Part shown: positions 57,101-64,000 of the stretch, one piece after another
Layout: every line of letters starts with the position of its first letter
Position numbering within the stretch: position 1 is the first letter of the stretch
Assembly (NCBI GenBank): GCA_950097015.1
Contig: CATNEN010000025.1
Location: forward strand, 5,446,001 to 5,510,000
Source of the DNA: Macrostomum hystrix
Lineage: Eukaryota; Platyhelminthes; Macrostomidae
Direction of reading: 5' to 3'
Length of the DNA: 64,000 nt
Translations under genes and position numbers: made by a program
The notes under the pieces: generated by a model
Told to the model about the DNA's origin: nothing
Databases searched by the model: none
The model's input: the letters and a program-made list of their open reading frames with translations, nothing else

Positions 57101-57159
57101 TTTATTAGCAACGAAATCAATAGAAACGATGGCAATAGTGCAACGATTGACAAATTCAT
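27562..57159 (-). CDS. UNC5: Netrin receptor UNC5, gene span (13 exons)
   Basis: UNC5 proteins are single-pass receptors that mediate netrin repulsion in axon and cell guidance; vertebrate forms also act as dependence receptors through a death domain. Thirteen minus-strand exons join to 1078 aa with every phase matching: 57159-56691, 50137-50028, 47789-47606, 45321-45106, 43089-42907, 38425-38378, 36139-35969, 31144-30716, 29663-29222, 29129-28682, 28599-28429, 28094-28003 and 27835-27562. Domain order is signal peptide, Ig (about 55-155), Ig (about 165-250), two TSP1 domains (about 255-387), membrane helix (about 415-437), ZU5 (from about 590), UPA (to about 957) and death domain (about 990-1065). 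It is longer than human UNC5 (about 930-950 aa), mainly through a Gln/His-rich juxtamembrane insert. Introns total about 26 kb and are mostly tandem repeat. Confidence 0.95.
28003..28094 (-). CDS. UNC5: UNC5 exon 12: UPA to death domain linker
   Basis: The acceptor is TACCTTCAG and the donor is TTCAG|GTAATT. It encodes [20 protein letters not shown] then ADPLQTVF, ending in phase 2. The F before the junction matches the AFKIP position of vertebrate UNC5. Confidence 0.85.
28150..28405. repeat. Decayed repeat in UNC5 intron 11
   Basis: Four or five diverged copies of a roughly 55-bp unit share ctagtctagtatactaaa. Confidence 0.65.
28429..28599 (-). CDS. UNC5: UNC5 exon 11: UPA domain
   Basis: The acceptor is ATACTACCAG and the donor is AGTGAT|GTGAGA. 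It encodes [20 protein letters not shown], matching EVPFSRVW...PLHCAF of vertebrate UPA, then [12 protein letters not shown]. It is 171 nt and phase 0 throughout. Confidence 0.93.
28682..29129 (-). CDS. UNC5: UNC5 exon 10: ZU5 end and UPA start
   Basis: The acceptor is TTATCTTTAG and the donor is TATCAG|GTCAGA. It encodes CLIYGVPN, a Gln-rich insert, then [16 protein letters not shown] (compare the HVLLDSFGTYALTG hallmark), [19 protein letters not shown] and the UPA strand LCFSIEELS. Confidence 0.88.
29222..29663 (-). CDS. UNC5: UNC5 exon 9: ZU5 domain
   Basis: It encodes [33 protein letters not shown] and [20 protein letters not shown], which align with VSLLVPHGAIP and LLSPEVTCGP of vertebrate ZU5. 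An acidic insert ([15 protein letters not shown]) follows. The acceptor AAGGAG is unusual. The donor CCAG|GTCTCT is weak but gives the phase needed by exon 10. Confidence 0.82.
30480..30694 (-). mobile_element. tRNA-derived SINE, family 1, 3'-truncated, UNC5 intron 8
   Basis: On the minus strand it starts GGGGTCGGTGGCAGGGCGG, has AAGTTCGATTCCGC and CCGCGGAGAGAAGGCTT, and stops after the GATGAGAAAGTC landmark. It is in the same sense as UNC5 transcription. Confidence 0.75.
30716..31144 (-). CDS. UNC5: UNC5 exon 8: juxtamembrane insert and ZU5 start
   Basis: The acceptor is CGCTTGCAG and the donor is TCAG|GTGAGA. It encodes a Gln/His-rich stretch ([19 protein letters not shown]), a linker, then [17 protein letters not shown], which matches the FGHLGGRL start of the UNC5 ZU5 domain. 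A reversed SINE begins about 20 bp past the donor. Confidence 0.88.
31145..32849. other. UNC5 intron 7, unique part
   Basis: Apart from the possible transposase relic at 31690-31870, nothing is recognised. Confidence 0.5.
31690..31870 (-). pseudogene. Possible ISXO2/Merlin-like transposase relic in UNC5 intron 7
   Basis: On the minus strand one frame reads [19 protein letters not shown] then LKALCDRW, which resembles the (D/N)RSAxTLLPII...PGTxIxSDxW block of ISXO2-like DDE transposases, the family that includes animal Merlin elements. The preceding FVEVRG lies in another frame, and stops occur on both sides, so it is broken. No termini were found. Short match, hence low confidence. Confidence 0.3.
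32850..34935. repeat. 28-bp array in UNC5 intron 7
   Basis: About 73 copies contain aatctagctgcgattcctgt followed by ctacttag, with 29- and 32-bp length variants (ttctacttag, cttcttagata). Blocks of variants recur in the same order (33780-34020 and 34260-34500), showing segmental duplication. Confidence 0.95.
34936..35968. other. UNC5 intron 7, proximal part
   Basis: It holds a TGTC-type microsatellite (35336-35532) with interspersed tatcttgggtg. The rest is unique and unrecognised. Confidence 0.6.
35969..36139 (-). CDS. UNC5: UNC5 exon 7: transmembrane segment
   Basis: The acceptor is CCTCCCGCAG and the donor is AACG|GTAGGC. It encodes [20 protein letters not shown], a hydrophobic run to VVIVYL, then the basic stop-transfer KKKSVSF. 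The length is 171 nt with phase 1 in and out. Confidence 0.93.
36165..38342. repeat. 20/16-bp array filling UNC5 intron 6
   Basis: Units tgactgactgaggaatctgc and tgactgaggaatctgc alternate over 2.18 kb, 97% of the intron. Rare variants (actaactgacgaat, tgatggacgg) recur at an 820-bp offset. In the UNC5 sense each unit reads GCAGATTCCTCAG. Confidence 0.96.
38378..38425 (-). CDS. UNC5: UNC5 exon 6: 48-nt frame-neutral linker exon
   Basis: On the minus strand a good acceptor (TTTATTCCTTACAG) and donor (AGAG|GTCAGT) bound 48 nt encoding [16 protein letters not shown]. Phase is 1 in and 1 out, so inclusion or skipping both keep the frame. It lies between TSP1-2 and the membrane helix. Vertebrate UNC5B has a short alternative exon at the same place. 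It is called from splice signals and position only; RNA evidence is not available here. Confidence 0.6.
39885..40440 (+). mobile_element. SINE family 1 split by a family 2 SINE insertion
   Basis: The head (GGTTGGTTAGCGCGTTTGCC, CAACTCGATTCCGC, CCGCGGAGAGAAGGCTT) is followed by a minus-strand family 2 element at about 40057-40337. A tail resembling the family 1 3' end (CACAGCCCTCCAGCTATTA) resumes near 40415. The right junction is degraded. Confidence 0.6.
40057..40337 (-). mobile_element. tRNA-derived SINE, family 2, inserted in a family 1 SINE
   Basis: The minus strand reads GGTTGTAGCCTAGTGGTCAG, GGTTCGATTCCCGAC, TTCAGTTCACTCAGCTG and CCCAGTCCATGGACTGAACA, ending in the family 3' tract CAGGTGTAATCAATTATTAA. 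Confidence 0.7.
41154..41500. repeat. TTTCC pentanucleotide microsatellite
   Basis: About 50 perfect units and a decayed 3' end, in UNC5 intron 5. Phe/Leu/Pro/Ser and Lys/Glu/Arg/Gly frames here are artefacts. Confidence 0.97.
41501..42114. other. UNC5 intron 5, unique part
   Basis: Nothing recognised. Confidence 0.5.
42115..42870. repeat. 12-bp array next to the UNC5 exon 5 donor
   Basis: Units attccagctacg, attccagctact and attccagcttcg repeat about 60 times. The period is a multiple of three, giving a false Gly-Ile-Val/Glu-Ala protein on the minus strand. Confidence 0.95.
42907..43089 (-). CDS. UNC5: UNC5 exon 5: TSP1 domain 2
   Basis: The acceptor is AATTCCAG. It encodes [35 protein letters not shown] and RNCSDGLC, a full TSP1 repeat. 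The donor CGCA|GTAATT is weaker than its neighbours but is the only one that fits the domain end and phase. A 12-bp array begins about 40 bp into the intron. Confidence 0.88.
43195..43480. repeat. 40-bp array in UNC5 intron 4
   Basis: Units alternate gtcgtctggaaaattacagg and gtcgtctgaagattgtcaag. The same family appears at 44765-45005. Confidence 0.88.
43481..44764. other. UNC5 intron 4, unique part
   Basis: Holds a short TA run near 43925; no gene recognised. Confidence 0.5.
44765..45005. repeat. 20-bp array in UNC5 intron 4
   Basis: The unit aaggtcgtctggaaaatgtc is related to the 43195 array, in the same orientation. Confidence 0.85.
45106..45321 (-). CDS. UNC5: UNC5 exon 4: TSP1 domain 1
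   Basis: The acceptor is CCTTCAG and the donor is CATCG|GTGAGC. It encodes [20 protein letters not shown], the Trp ladder and first cysteines of a thrombospondin type 1 repeat, then [18 protein letters not shown]. An insert with extra cysteines ([10 protein letters not shown]) lies between, unlike vertebrate UNC5. Confidence 0.92.
45385..45660. repeat. About 31-bp array next to UNC5 exon 4
   Basis: Units contain gatgggatttcagtagggga and tcagtgaga. The array begins about 65 bp from the exon. Confidence 0.85.
45661..47149. other. UNC5 intron 3, mostly unique
   Basis: It holds a GATA-type microsatellite (46414-46487). No exon or RNA gene recognised. Confidence 0.55.
47150..47450. repeat. 35-bp array in UNC5 intron 3
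   Basis: Seven or eight copies contain gtacgtttagcaaagtcaat and ctatgtacactgaat, each with paired GTAC palindromes. Confidence 0.92.
47606..47789 (-). CDS. UNC5: UNC5 exon 3: second half of Ig2
   Basis: The acceptor is CGCACCCAG and the donor is TACG|GTGAGT. It encodes [19 protein letters not shown] and [12 protein letters not shown], the usual D-x-G-x-Y-x-C end of an Ig fold, finishing PAELSIYG. Confidence 0.93.
47935..49250. repeat. 16-bp array with 256-bp higher-order unit, probable hAT remnant, UNC5 intron 2
   Basis: The monomer agagatgagacacggg repeats about 80 times. A marker variant attagaaagg recurs at 48331, 48587 and 48843, exactly 256 bp (16 monomers) apart. The right flank (CGGAGGTTGCCGACTCC) resembles a hAT right end; the left end is missing. 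Confidence 0.85.
49615..49695. repeat. Partial duplicate of UNC5 exon 2 edge, donor and intron
   Basis: About 80 bp match 49982-50045: ctcgctaattaagctc, then gttaatttaccttggg, then ttcgga. The copy includes the donor (reverse of AAG|GTAAAT) and about 15 bp of coding edge. Confidence 0.8.
49710..49975. repeat. 16-bp array, left arm of an inverted pair around UNC5 exon 2
   Basis: The monomer is catggaaatcccaact (variants ccacgg, ccatgg). It is the reverse complement of the array at 50285-50715. Confidence 0.92.
50028..50137 (-). CDS. UNC5: UNC5 exon 2: first half of Ig2
   Basis: The acceptor is TTTTCAG and the donor is CCCAAG|GTAAAT. It encodes [20 protein letters not shown] and [14 protein letters not shown], with the first Ig2 cysteine. 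Phase 1 in, phase 0 out, so skipping it breaks the frame. Reverse-complementary 16-bp arrays lie on either side, and its 3' edge plus donor is partly duplicated at about 49615-49695. Confidence 0.9.
50285..50715. repeat. 16-bp array, right arm of an inverted pair around UNC5 exon 2
   Basis: The monomer agttgggatttccatg repeats about 27 times with few changes. It lies about 150 bp from exon 2, in intron 1. Confidence 0.92.
50716..51479. other. UNC5 intron 1, unique part
   Basis: Nothing recognised apart from a short GA run near 51281. Confidence 0.5.
51480..52400. repeat. 35-bp array in UNC5 intron 1
   Basis: About 26 copies contain cggtcattttgagtggctag and attaccccaaagac, with a second variant (cattctgtgtgtctaaatta). 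Confidence 0.94.
52401..52831. other. UNC5 intron 1, unique part
   Basis: No feature besides the left target duplication of the hAT element at 52824-52831. Confidence 0.5.
52832..54466. mobile_element. Non-autonomous hAT-type element, 1.6 kb, with 8-bp target duplication
   Basis: Inverted termini CAGGGGTAGGCAAACT and AGTTTGCCGACCCCTG are flanked by a perfect 8-bp duplication, ctataccc, at 52824-52831 and 54467-54474. This is the diagnostic hAT footprint. Sub-terminal sequence matches the 8759 copy (GCGGGCCAAAGAGAGAACC). The interior, about 52917-54375, is an array of agagatgagacacggg with a 528-bp higher-order repeat. It lies in UNC5 intron 1. Confidence 0.88.
54475..55389. other. UNC5 intron 1, unique part
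   Basis: AT-rich, nothing recognised. Confidence 0.5.
55390..56625. repeat. 45-bp array next to the UNC5 exon 1 donor
   Basis: About 26 copies contain ctaatctcctgcaactgtca and ctccaaacccagtctatcc; the last few copies use a ctactcttcg variant. The period equals 15 codons, so frames of over 320 aa are open on both strands; no gene. Confidence 0.95.
56691..57159 (-). CDS. UNC5: UNC5 exon 1: signal peptide and Ig1
   Basis: The ATG at 57159 opens a hydrophobic signal peptide ([20 protein letters not shown]). The Ig domain includes [31 protein letters not shown] and LLYCNCEAW, with the extra cysteine pair typical of UNC5 Ig1. The donor is GCCT|GTGAGT. A 45-bp tandem array starts about 50 bp into the intron. 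Confidence 0.93.
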
Positions 57160-57554
57160 TTTGCTGACTAAAATATGTTGCTATATTTTTTGTCAGGTTG
57201 ACAAAGCAACCTGCCTTTGTTGGGTTTTCTTTCAGAAACTAGAGAATTCTTGCTTTGCGTTGCATTTGGCAGGCTTAGATGCTATGCTATTTATTGAGGC
57301 CTGCAGTGTGCGTGCGTGTGTGTGTCTTCTAACCAACCACGTCAGTGTGCCTCACCTAGATTCTGACCAATAGGAGCGAGAGAGAGAGCGTGGAGCTCCT
57401 CTAGCTCTAGAGGTCCTGTTGTTAGATTATTAACTTATTTATTTTATTAGACATTTTTTAATAAGAATATTTCCCTGCTTACGAGAATTGGGGTGGTGTG
57501 ATTCTAAGAGTCGAAAAAAACAAGAGCGCATTTTAATGATTTCAATGAGTTTTA
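57160..57554 (-). promoter_or_regulatory. UNC5: UNC5 5' flank
   Basis: On the minus strand, an acceptor-like ATTTTAGTCAG ends 4 nt before the ATG, and an AAAAAATATA tract lies about 20 nt further up. Either a 5'UTR intron or a trans-splice site is possible. No firm promoter was found. Confidence 0.3.
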
Positions 57555-58160
57555 ATTTTGGAACTCTAACTTTGGAACTTAAATTTCGGAACTTGAATTT
57601 CGGAACTTGAATTTCGGAACTCGAACTTCGAAAGTCGAATTTCGGACCTTTAATTTTAGAACTTGAATTTCGGAACTTGAGTTTTGGAACTTGAATTTCG
57701 GAACTAGAATTTCAGAACTAGAATTTTGGAACTTGAATTTCGGAACATGAGTTTCGGAACTAGAATTTCGGAACTAGAATTTCGGAACTGGAATTTCGGA
57801 ACTAGAATTTCGGAACTAGAATTTCGGAACTAGAATTTTGGAACTAGAATTTCGGAACTAGAATTTCGAAAGTCGAATTTCGGACCTTTAATTTTGGAAC
57901 TAGAATTTCGCAACTTGAATTTCGGAACTTGAATTTCGGAACTAGAATTTCGGAACTAGAATTTCGGAACTTGAATTTTGGAACTTAAATCTCGGAACTT
58001 GTATTTCGAAACTTGATTTTGAAGCTTGAATTTCGGAACTTGAATTTCGGAACTCGAACTTTGAAAGTCGAATTTCGGACCTTTAATTTCGGAACTAGAA
58101 TTACGCAACTTGAATTTCGGAACTTGACTTTCGAAACTAGAATTTCGGAACTTGACGGTA
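57555..58160. repeat. 14-bp array upstream of UNC5
   Basis: The monomer ggaactagaatttc (variants ggaacttgaatttc) repeats about 40 times, from 0.4 to 1.0 kb upstream of the UNC5 start codon. Confidence 0.92.
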
Positions 58161-58624
58161 AACTATGTGAAGTCACCCAGACAGACAGACCGACACTCTA
58201 GTCGAAGTGCACTTTTGATCCCAAGGCTTTGATTTGACAACTCCCCTAACGGCTTATGCAATGTTTCGATTTTTTTCATATTTAAATTTTGGCTATAGGC
58301 AAATGTGATAAAAAATTTGATTCCTCCACCTAGTGACTAGAGAGAAACACAAATAAACTCTGACACGACCGAACCGGAATTTTATCACAATGTCACTGTT
58401 TTCGTGACTGTTTCAAACCAAACTGGAATCACCTTTTTATCGGCGTTACCCGGCGGAGTCAGTTGTCGCAAAGAAATATCGTCTTCTGCTTTTTTATTTC
58501 ATCAGAAAGCCGCGATTTTCAGAGGCAGCTGACTATAATATAAAATAGTGCTTCTTTGTACTTCTGCGACAAGACAGGTAATAATGCAAATTGTTGGCTA
58601 TGGAGTTGCAGTGTCTCATTGAAA
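58161..58624. other. Unique intergenic DNA
   Basis: Nothing recognised. Confidence 0.5.
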
Positions 58625-61600
58625 TTGAATCACTGTGTTATCTACCCCCAAATCCTACTGGGTGTGTGTTATCTACCCCCAAATCCTACAGAGTGTGTGT
58701 TATCTCCCCCCAAATCCTACAGGGTGTGTGTTATCTACCCCCAAATCCTACTGGGTGTGTGTTATCTCCCCCCAAATCCTACAGAGTGTGTGTTATCTCC
58801 CCCCAAATCCTACAGGGTGTGTGTTATCTCCCCCAAAATCCTACAGAGTGTGTGTTATCTACCCCCAAATCCTACAGGGTGTGTGTTACCTCCCCCAAAT
58901 CCTACAGGGTGCGTGTTATCTACCCCCCAAACCTACAGAGTGTGTGTTATCTACCCCCAAATCCTACAGGGTGTGTGTTATCTCCCCCAAATCCTACAGG
59001 GTGTGTGTTATCTCCCCCAAATCCTACAGGGTGTGTTATATCCTCCCCAAATCCTACAGGGTGTGTGTTATCTACCCCAATCCTACATGGTGTGTGTTAT
59101 CTACCCCAATCCTACATGGCGTGTGTTATATCCTCCCCAAATTCTGCAGTGTGTGTGTTATATCCGCCCCAAATCCTACAGGGTGTGTGTTATCTCCCCC
59201 AAATCCTACAGGGTGTGTGTTATCTACCCCCAAATCCTACAGCGGTGTGTGTTATCTACCCCCAAATCCTACAGGGTGTGTGTTATATCCTCCCCAAATC
59301 CTACATGGTGTGTGTTATCTACCCCCAAATCCTACATGGTGTGTGTTATCTACCCCAATCCTACTGGGTGTGTGTTATATCCTCCCCAAATTCTGCAGCG
59401 TGTGTGTTATCTACCCCCAAATCCTACAGGGTGTGTGTTATATCCTCCCCAAATCCTACATGGTGTGTGTTATATCCTCCCCAAATCCTACAGGGTGTGT
59501 GTTATCTACCCCAATCCTACAGGGTGTGTGTTATACCCTCCCCAAATCCTACAGGGTGTGTGTTATATCCGCCCCAAATCCTACAGGGTGTGTGTTATCT
59601 ACCCCAATCCTACTGGGTGTGTGTTATATCCTCCCCAAATTCTGCAGCGTGTGTGTTATATCCTCCCCAAATCCTACACGGTGTGTGTTATATCCGCCCC
59701 AAATCCTACAGGGTGTGTGTTATATCCTCCCCAAATCCTACATGGTGTGTGTTATCTACCCCCAAATTCTGCAGCGTGTGTGTTATATCCTCCCCAAATC
59801 CTACAGGGTGTGTGTTATCTACCCCAATCCTACAGGGTGTGTGTTATGCCCTCCCCAAATCCTACAGGGTGTGTGTTATATCCGCCCCAAATCCTACAGT
59901 GGTGTTATCTACCCCCAAATCCTACTGGGTGTGTGTTATCTCCCCCCAAATCCTACAGGGTGTGTGTTATATCCTCCCCAAATCCTACAGGGTGTGTGTT
60001 ATATCCTCCCCAAATCCTACAGGGTGTGTGTTATCTACCCCCAAATCCTACAGCGGTGGTTGTGATCTACCCCAATCCTACATGGTGTGTGTTATATCCT
60101 ACCCAAATCCTACAGGGTGTGTGTTATCTACCCCCAAATCCTACAGAGTGTGTGTTATCTCCCCCCAAATCCTACAGTGGTGTGTGTTATATCCTCCCCA
60201 AATCCTACAGGGTGTGTGTTATATCCTCCCCAAATCCTACAGGGTGTGTGTCATCTACCCCCAAATCCTACAGCGGTGTGTGTTATCTACCCCCAAATCC
60301 TACAGCGGTGTGTGTTATCTACCCCCAAATCCTACAGCGGTGTGTGTTATCTACCCCAATCCTACATGGTGTGTGTTATATCCTACCCAAATCCTACAGG
60401 GTGTGTGTTATATCCTACCCAAATCCTACAGTGGTGTGTCATCTACCCCCAAATCCTACAGGGTGTGTGTTATATCCTACCCAAATCCTACAGTGGTGTG
60501 TCATCTACCCCCAAATGCTACAGGGTGTGTGTTATCTACCCCCAAATCCTACAGGGTGTGTGTTATCTCCCCCCAAATCCTACAGGGTGTGTGTTATCTA
60601 CCCCCAAATCCTACAGGGTGTGTGTTATCTACCCCCAAATCCTACAGGGTGTGTGTTATCTACCCCCAAATCCTACAGGGTGTGTGTTATCTCCCCCAAA
60701 TCCTACAGGGTGTGTGTTATCTACCCCCAAATCCTACAGGGTGTGTGTTATCTCCCCCAAATCCTACAGTGGTGTGTCATCTACCCCCAAATCCTACAGG
60801 GTGTGTGTTATCTACCCCCAAATCCTACAGGGTGTGTGTTATATCCTACCCAAATCCTACAGTGGTGTGTCATCTACCCCCAAATCCTACAGGGTGTGTG
60901 TTATATCCTCCCCAAATCCTACAGGGTGTGTGTTATCTACCCCAATCCTACTGGGTGTGTGTTATCTCCCCCCAAATCCTACAGGGTGTGTGTTATATCC
61001 TCCCCAAATCCTACAGGGTGTGTGTTATATCCTCCCCAAATCCTACAGGGTGTGTGTTATCTACCCCCAAATCCTACAGCGGTGTGTGTTATCTACCCCA
61101 ATCCTACATGGTGTGTGTTATATCCTACCCAAATCCTACAGGGTGTGTGTTATCTACCCCCAAATCCTACAGAGTGTGTGTTATCTCCCCCCAAATCCTA
61201 CAGTGGTGTGTGTTATATCCTCCCCAAATCCTACAGGGTGTGTGTTATATCCTCCCCAAATCCTACAGGGTGTGTGTTATCTACCCCCAAATCCTACAGC
61301 GGTGTGTGTTATCTACCCCCAAATCCTACAGCGGTGTGTGTTATCTACCCCCAAATCCTACAGCGGTGTGTGTTATCTACCCCAATCCTACATGGTGTGT
61401 GTTATATCCTACCCAAATCCTACAGGGTGTGTGTTATATCCTACCCAAATCCTACAGTGGTGTGTCATCTACCCCCAAATCCTACAGGGTGTGTGTTATA
61501 TCCTACCCAAATCCTACAGTGGTGTGTCATCTACCCCCAAATCCTACAGGGTGTGTGTTATATCCTACCCAAATCCTACAGTGGTGTGTCATCTACCCCC

Positions 61601-64000
61601 AAATCCTACAGGGTGTGTGTTATCTACCCCCAAATCCTACAGGGTGTGTGTTATATCCTCCCCAAATCCTACATGGTGTGTGTTATATCCTCCCCAAATC
61701 CTACAGGGTGTGTGTTATCTACCCCAATCCTACAGGGTGTGTGTTATACCCTCCCCAAATCCTACAGGGTGTGTGTTATATCCGCCCCAAATCCTACAGG
61801 GTGTGTGTTATCTACCCCAATCCTACTGGGTGTGTGTTATATCCTCCCCAAATTCTGCAGCGTGTGTGTTATATCCTCCCCAAATCCTACAGGGTGTGTG
61901 TTATATCCGCCCCAAATCCTACAGGGTGTGTGTTATATCCTCCCCAAATCCTACATGGTGTGTGTTATCTACCCCCAAATTCTGCAGCGTGTGTGTTATA
62001 TCCTCCCCAAATCCTACAGGGTGTGTGTTATCTACCCCAATCCTACAGGGTGTGTGTTATGCCCTCCCCAAATCCTACAGGGTGTGTGTTATATCCGCCC
62101 CAAATCCTACAGTGGTGTGTTATCTACCCCCAAATCCTACTGGGTGTGTGTTATCTCCCCCCAAATCCTACAGGGTGTGTGTTATATCCTCCCCAAATCC
62201 TACAGGGTGTGTGTTATATCCTCCCCAAATCCTACAGGGTGTGTGTTATCTACCCCCAAATCCTACAGCGGTGGTTGTGATCTACCCCAATCCTACATGG
62301 TGTGTGTTATATCCTACCCAAATCCTACAGGGTGTGTGTTATCTACCCCCAAATCCTACAGAGTGTGTGTTATCTCCCCCCAAATCCTACAGTGGTGTGT
62401 GTTATATCCTCCCCAAATCCTACAGGGTGTGTGTTATATCCTCCCCAAATCCTACAGGGTGTGTGTCATCTACCCCCAAATCCTACAGCGGTGTGTGTTA
62501 TCTACCCCCAAATCCTACAGCGGTGTGTGTTATCTACCCCCAAATCCTACAGCGGTGTGTGTTATCTACCCCAATCCTACATGGTGTGTGTTATATCCTA
62601 CCCAAATCCTACAGGGTGTGTGTTATATCCTACCCAAATCCTACAGTGGTGTGTCATCTACCCCCAAATCCTACAGGGTGTGTGTTATATCCTACCCAAA
62701 TCCTACAGTGGTGTGTCATCTACCCCCAAATCCTACAGGGTGTGTGTTATCTACCCCCAAATCCTACAGGGTGTGTGTTATCTCCCCCCAAATCCTACAG
62801 GGTGTGTGTTATCTACCCCCAAATCCTACAGGGTGTGTGTTATCTACCCCCAAATCCTACAGGGTGTGTGTTATCTACCCCCAAATCCTACAGGGTGTGT
62901 GTTATCTCCCCCAAATCCTACAGGGTGTGTGTTATCTACCCCCAAATCCTACAGGGTGTGTGTTATCTCCCTCAAATCCTACAGTGGTGTGTCATCTACC
63001 CCCAAATCCTACAGGGTGTGTGTTATCTACCCCCAAATCCTACAGGGTGTGTGTTATATCCTACCCAAATCCTACAGTGGTGTGTCATCTACCCCCAAAT
63101 CCTACAGGGTGTGTGTTATATCCTCCCCAAATCCTACAGGGTGTGTGTTATCTACCCCAATCCTACTGGGTGTGTGTTATCTCCCCCCAAATCCTACAGG
63201 GTGTGTGTTATATCCTCCCCAAATCCTACAGGGTGTGTGTTATATCCTCCCCAAATCCTACAGGGTGTGTGTTATCTACCCCCAAATCCTACAGCGGTGT
63301 GTGTTATCTACCCCAATCCTACATGGTGTGTGTTATATCCTACCCAAATCCTACAGGGTGTGTGTTATCTACCCCCAAATCCTACAGAGTGTGTGTTATC
63401 TCCCCCCAAATCCTACAGTGGTGTGTGTTATATCCTCCCCAAATCCTACAGGGTGTGTGTTATATCCTCCCCAAATCCTACAGGGTGTGTGTTATCTACC
63501 CCCAAATCCTACAGCGGTGTGTGTTATCTACCCCCAAATCCTACAGCGGTGTGTGTTATCTACCCCCAAATCCTACAGCGGTGTGTGTTATCTACCCCAA
63601 TCCTACATGGTGTGTGTTATATCCTACCCAAATCCTACAGGGTGTGTGTTATATCCTACCCAAATCCTACAGTGGTGTGTCATCTACCCCCAAATCCTAC
63701 AGGGTGTGTGTTATATCCTACCCAAATCCTACAGTGGTGTGTCATCTACCCCCAAATCCTACAGGGTGTGTGTTATATCCTACCCAAATCCTACAGTGGT
63801 GTGTCATCTACCCCCAAATCCTACAGGGTGTGTGTTATCTACCCCCAAATCCTACAGGGTGTGTGTTATCTCCCCCCCAAATCCTACAGGGTGTGTGTTA
63901 TCTACCCCCAAATCCTACAGGGTGTGTGTTATCTACCCCCAAATCCTACAGGGTGTGTGTTATCTACCCCCAAATCCTACAGGGTGTGTGTTATCTCCCC
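58625..64000. repeat. Satellite of roughly 31-bp units with kilobase higher-order repeats
   Basis: Units combine aaatcctacagggtgtgtgt with tatctaccccc, tatctcccccc or tatatcctcc. A marker (ctaccccaatcctacatgg) recurs at 60067, 61093, 62282 and 63308: spacings of 1026 and 2215 bp. Stop-poor frames of 476 and 1229 codons cross it. The array runs past the window end. Confidence 0.97.

Noticed and set aside
57555-58160. Heat-shock-element-like GAA/TTC alternation in the array upstream of UNC5
   Set aside because: GAA and TTC blocks are separated by one base, not the two needed for an HSF site, so the resemblance is superficial.
58591-62280. 1229-codon open frame, and a 476-codon frame beside it
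   Set aside because: They consist only of the 31-bp satellite unit cycling through three frames. There is no unique domain, and the frame stays open because the unit lacks stops.

Overview
The window comes from an animal nuclear genome. It holds spliced genes with GT/AG introns, GC-rich exons in AT-richer surroundings, tRNA-derived SINEs, hAT-type DNA transposon remnants and very many tandem repeats. A bilaterian with lophotrochozoan/flatworm features is my best guess, from a flatworm-like peptide GPCR, the style of the Cav beta subunit and heavy minisatellite load. The sequence alone does not prove the phylum.

Four protein genes can be reconstructed. (1) + strand, 2461-8305: a voltage-gated calcium channel beta subunit (CACNB), five visible exons, 5' end missing. 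(2) + strand, 15600-17132: an intronless rhodopsin-class peptide GPCR, FMRFamide-receptor-like, 510 aa. (3) + strand, 18510-24380: an ammonium transporter (AMT/MEP type), seven exons joining to exactly 520 aa. (4) - strand, 57159 down to 27562: an UNC5 netrin receptor, 13 exons over 29.6 kb joining to 1078 aa, including a 48-nt frame-neutral exon between the second TSP1 domain and the membrane segment. A weak two-exon candidate lies at 13087-13300. AMT and UNC5 are convergent. No operon logic applies; the linking themes are neuronal and membrane functions (calcium channel, neuropeptide receptor, axon guidance receptor) plus ammonium transport.

Most of the remaining DNA is tandem repeat. About 35 arrays with periods from 4 to 45 bp are described, many with a 16-bp period, and several have higher-order periods (256, 528, 820, 1026 and 2215 bp). 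Every intron longer than about 300 bp in the three spliced genes carries an array or a SINE, while introns of 167 bp or less are clean. Three 16-bp arrays sit inside non-autonomous hAT elements; one of these has a perfect 8-bp target site duplication. The last 5.4 kb is a satellite built on a roughly 31-bp unit that runs off the window. Its very long open frames are repeat artefacts, not genes.

The most interesting structures are two exons (AMT exon 2, UNC5 exon 2) each flanked by long reverse-complementary arrays that could pair in the pre-mRNA, and two introns made almost entirely of monomers that each contain splice-site-like motifs.
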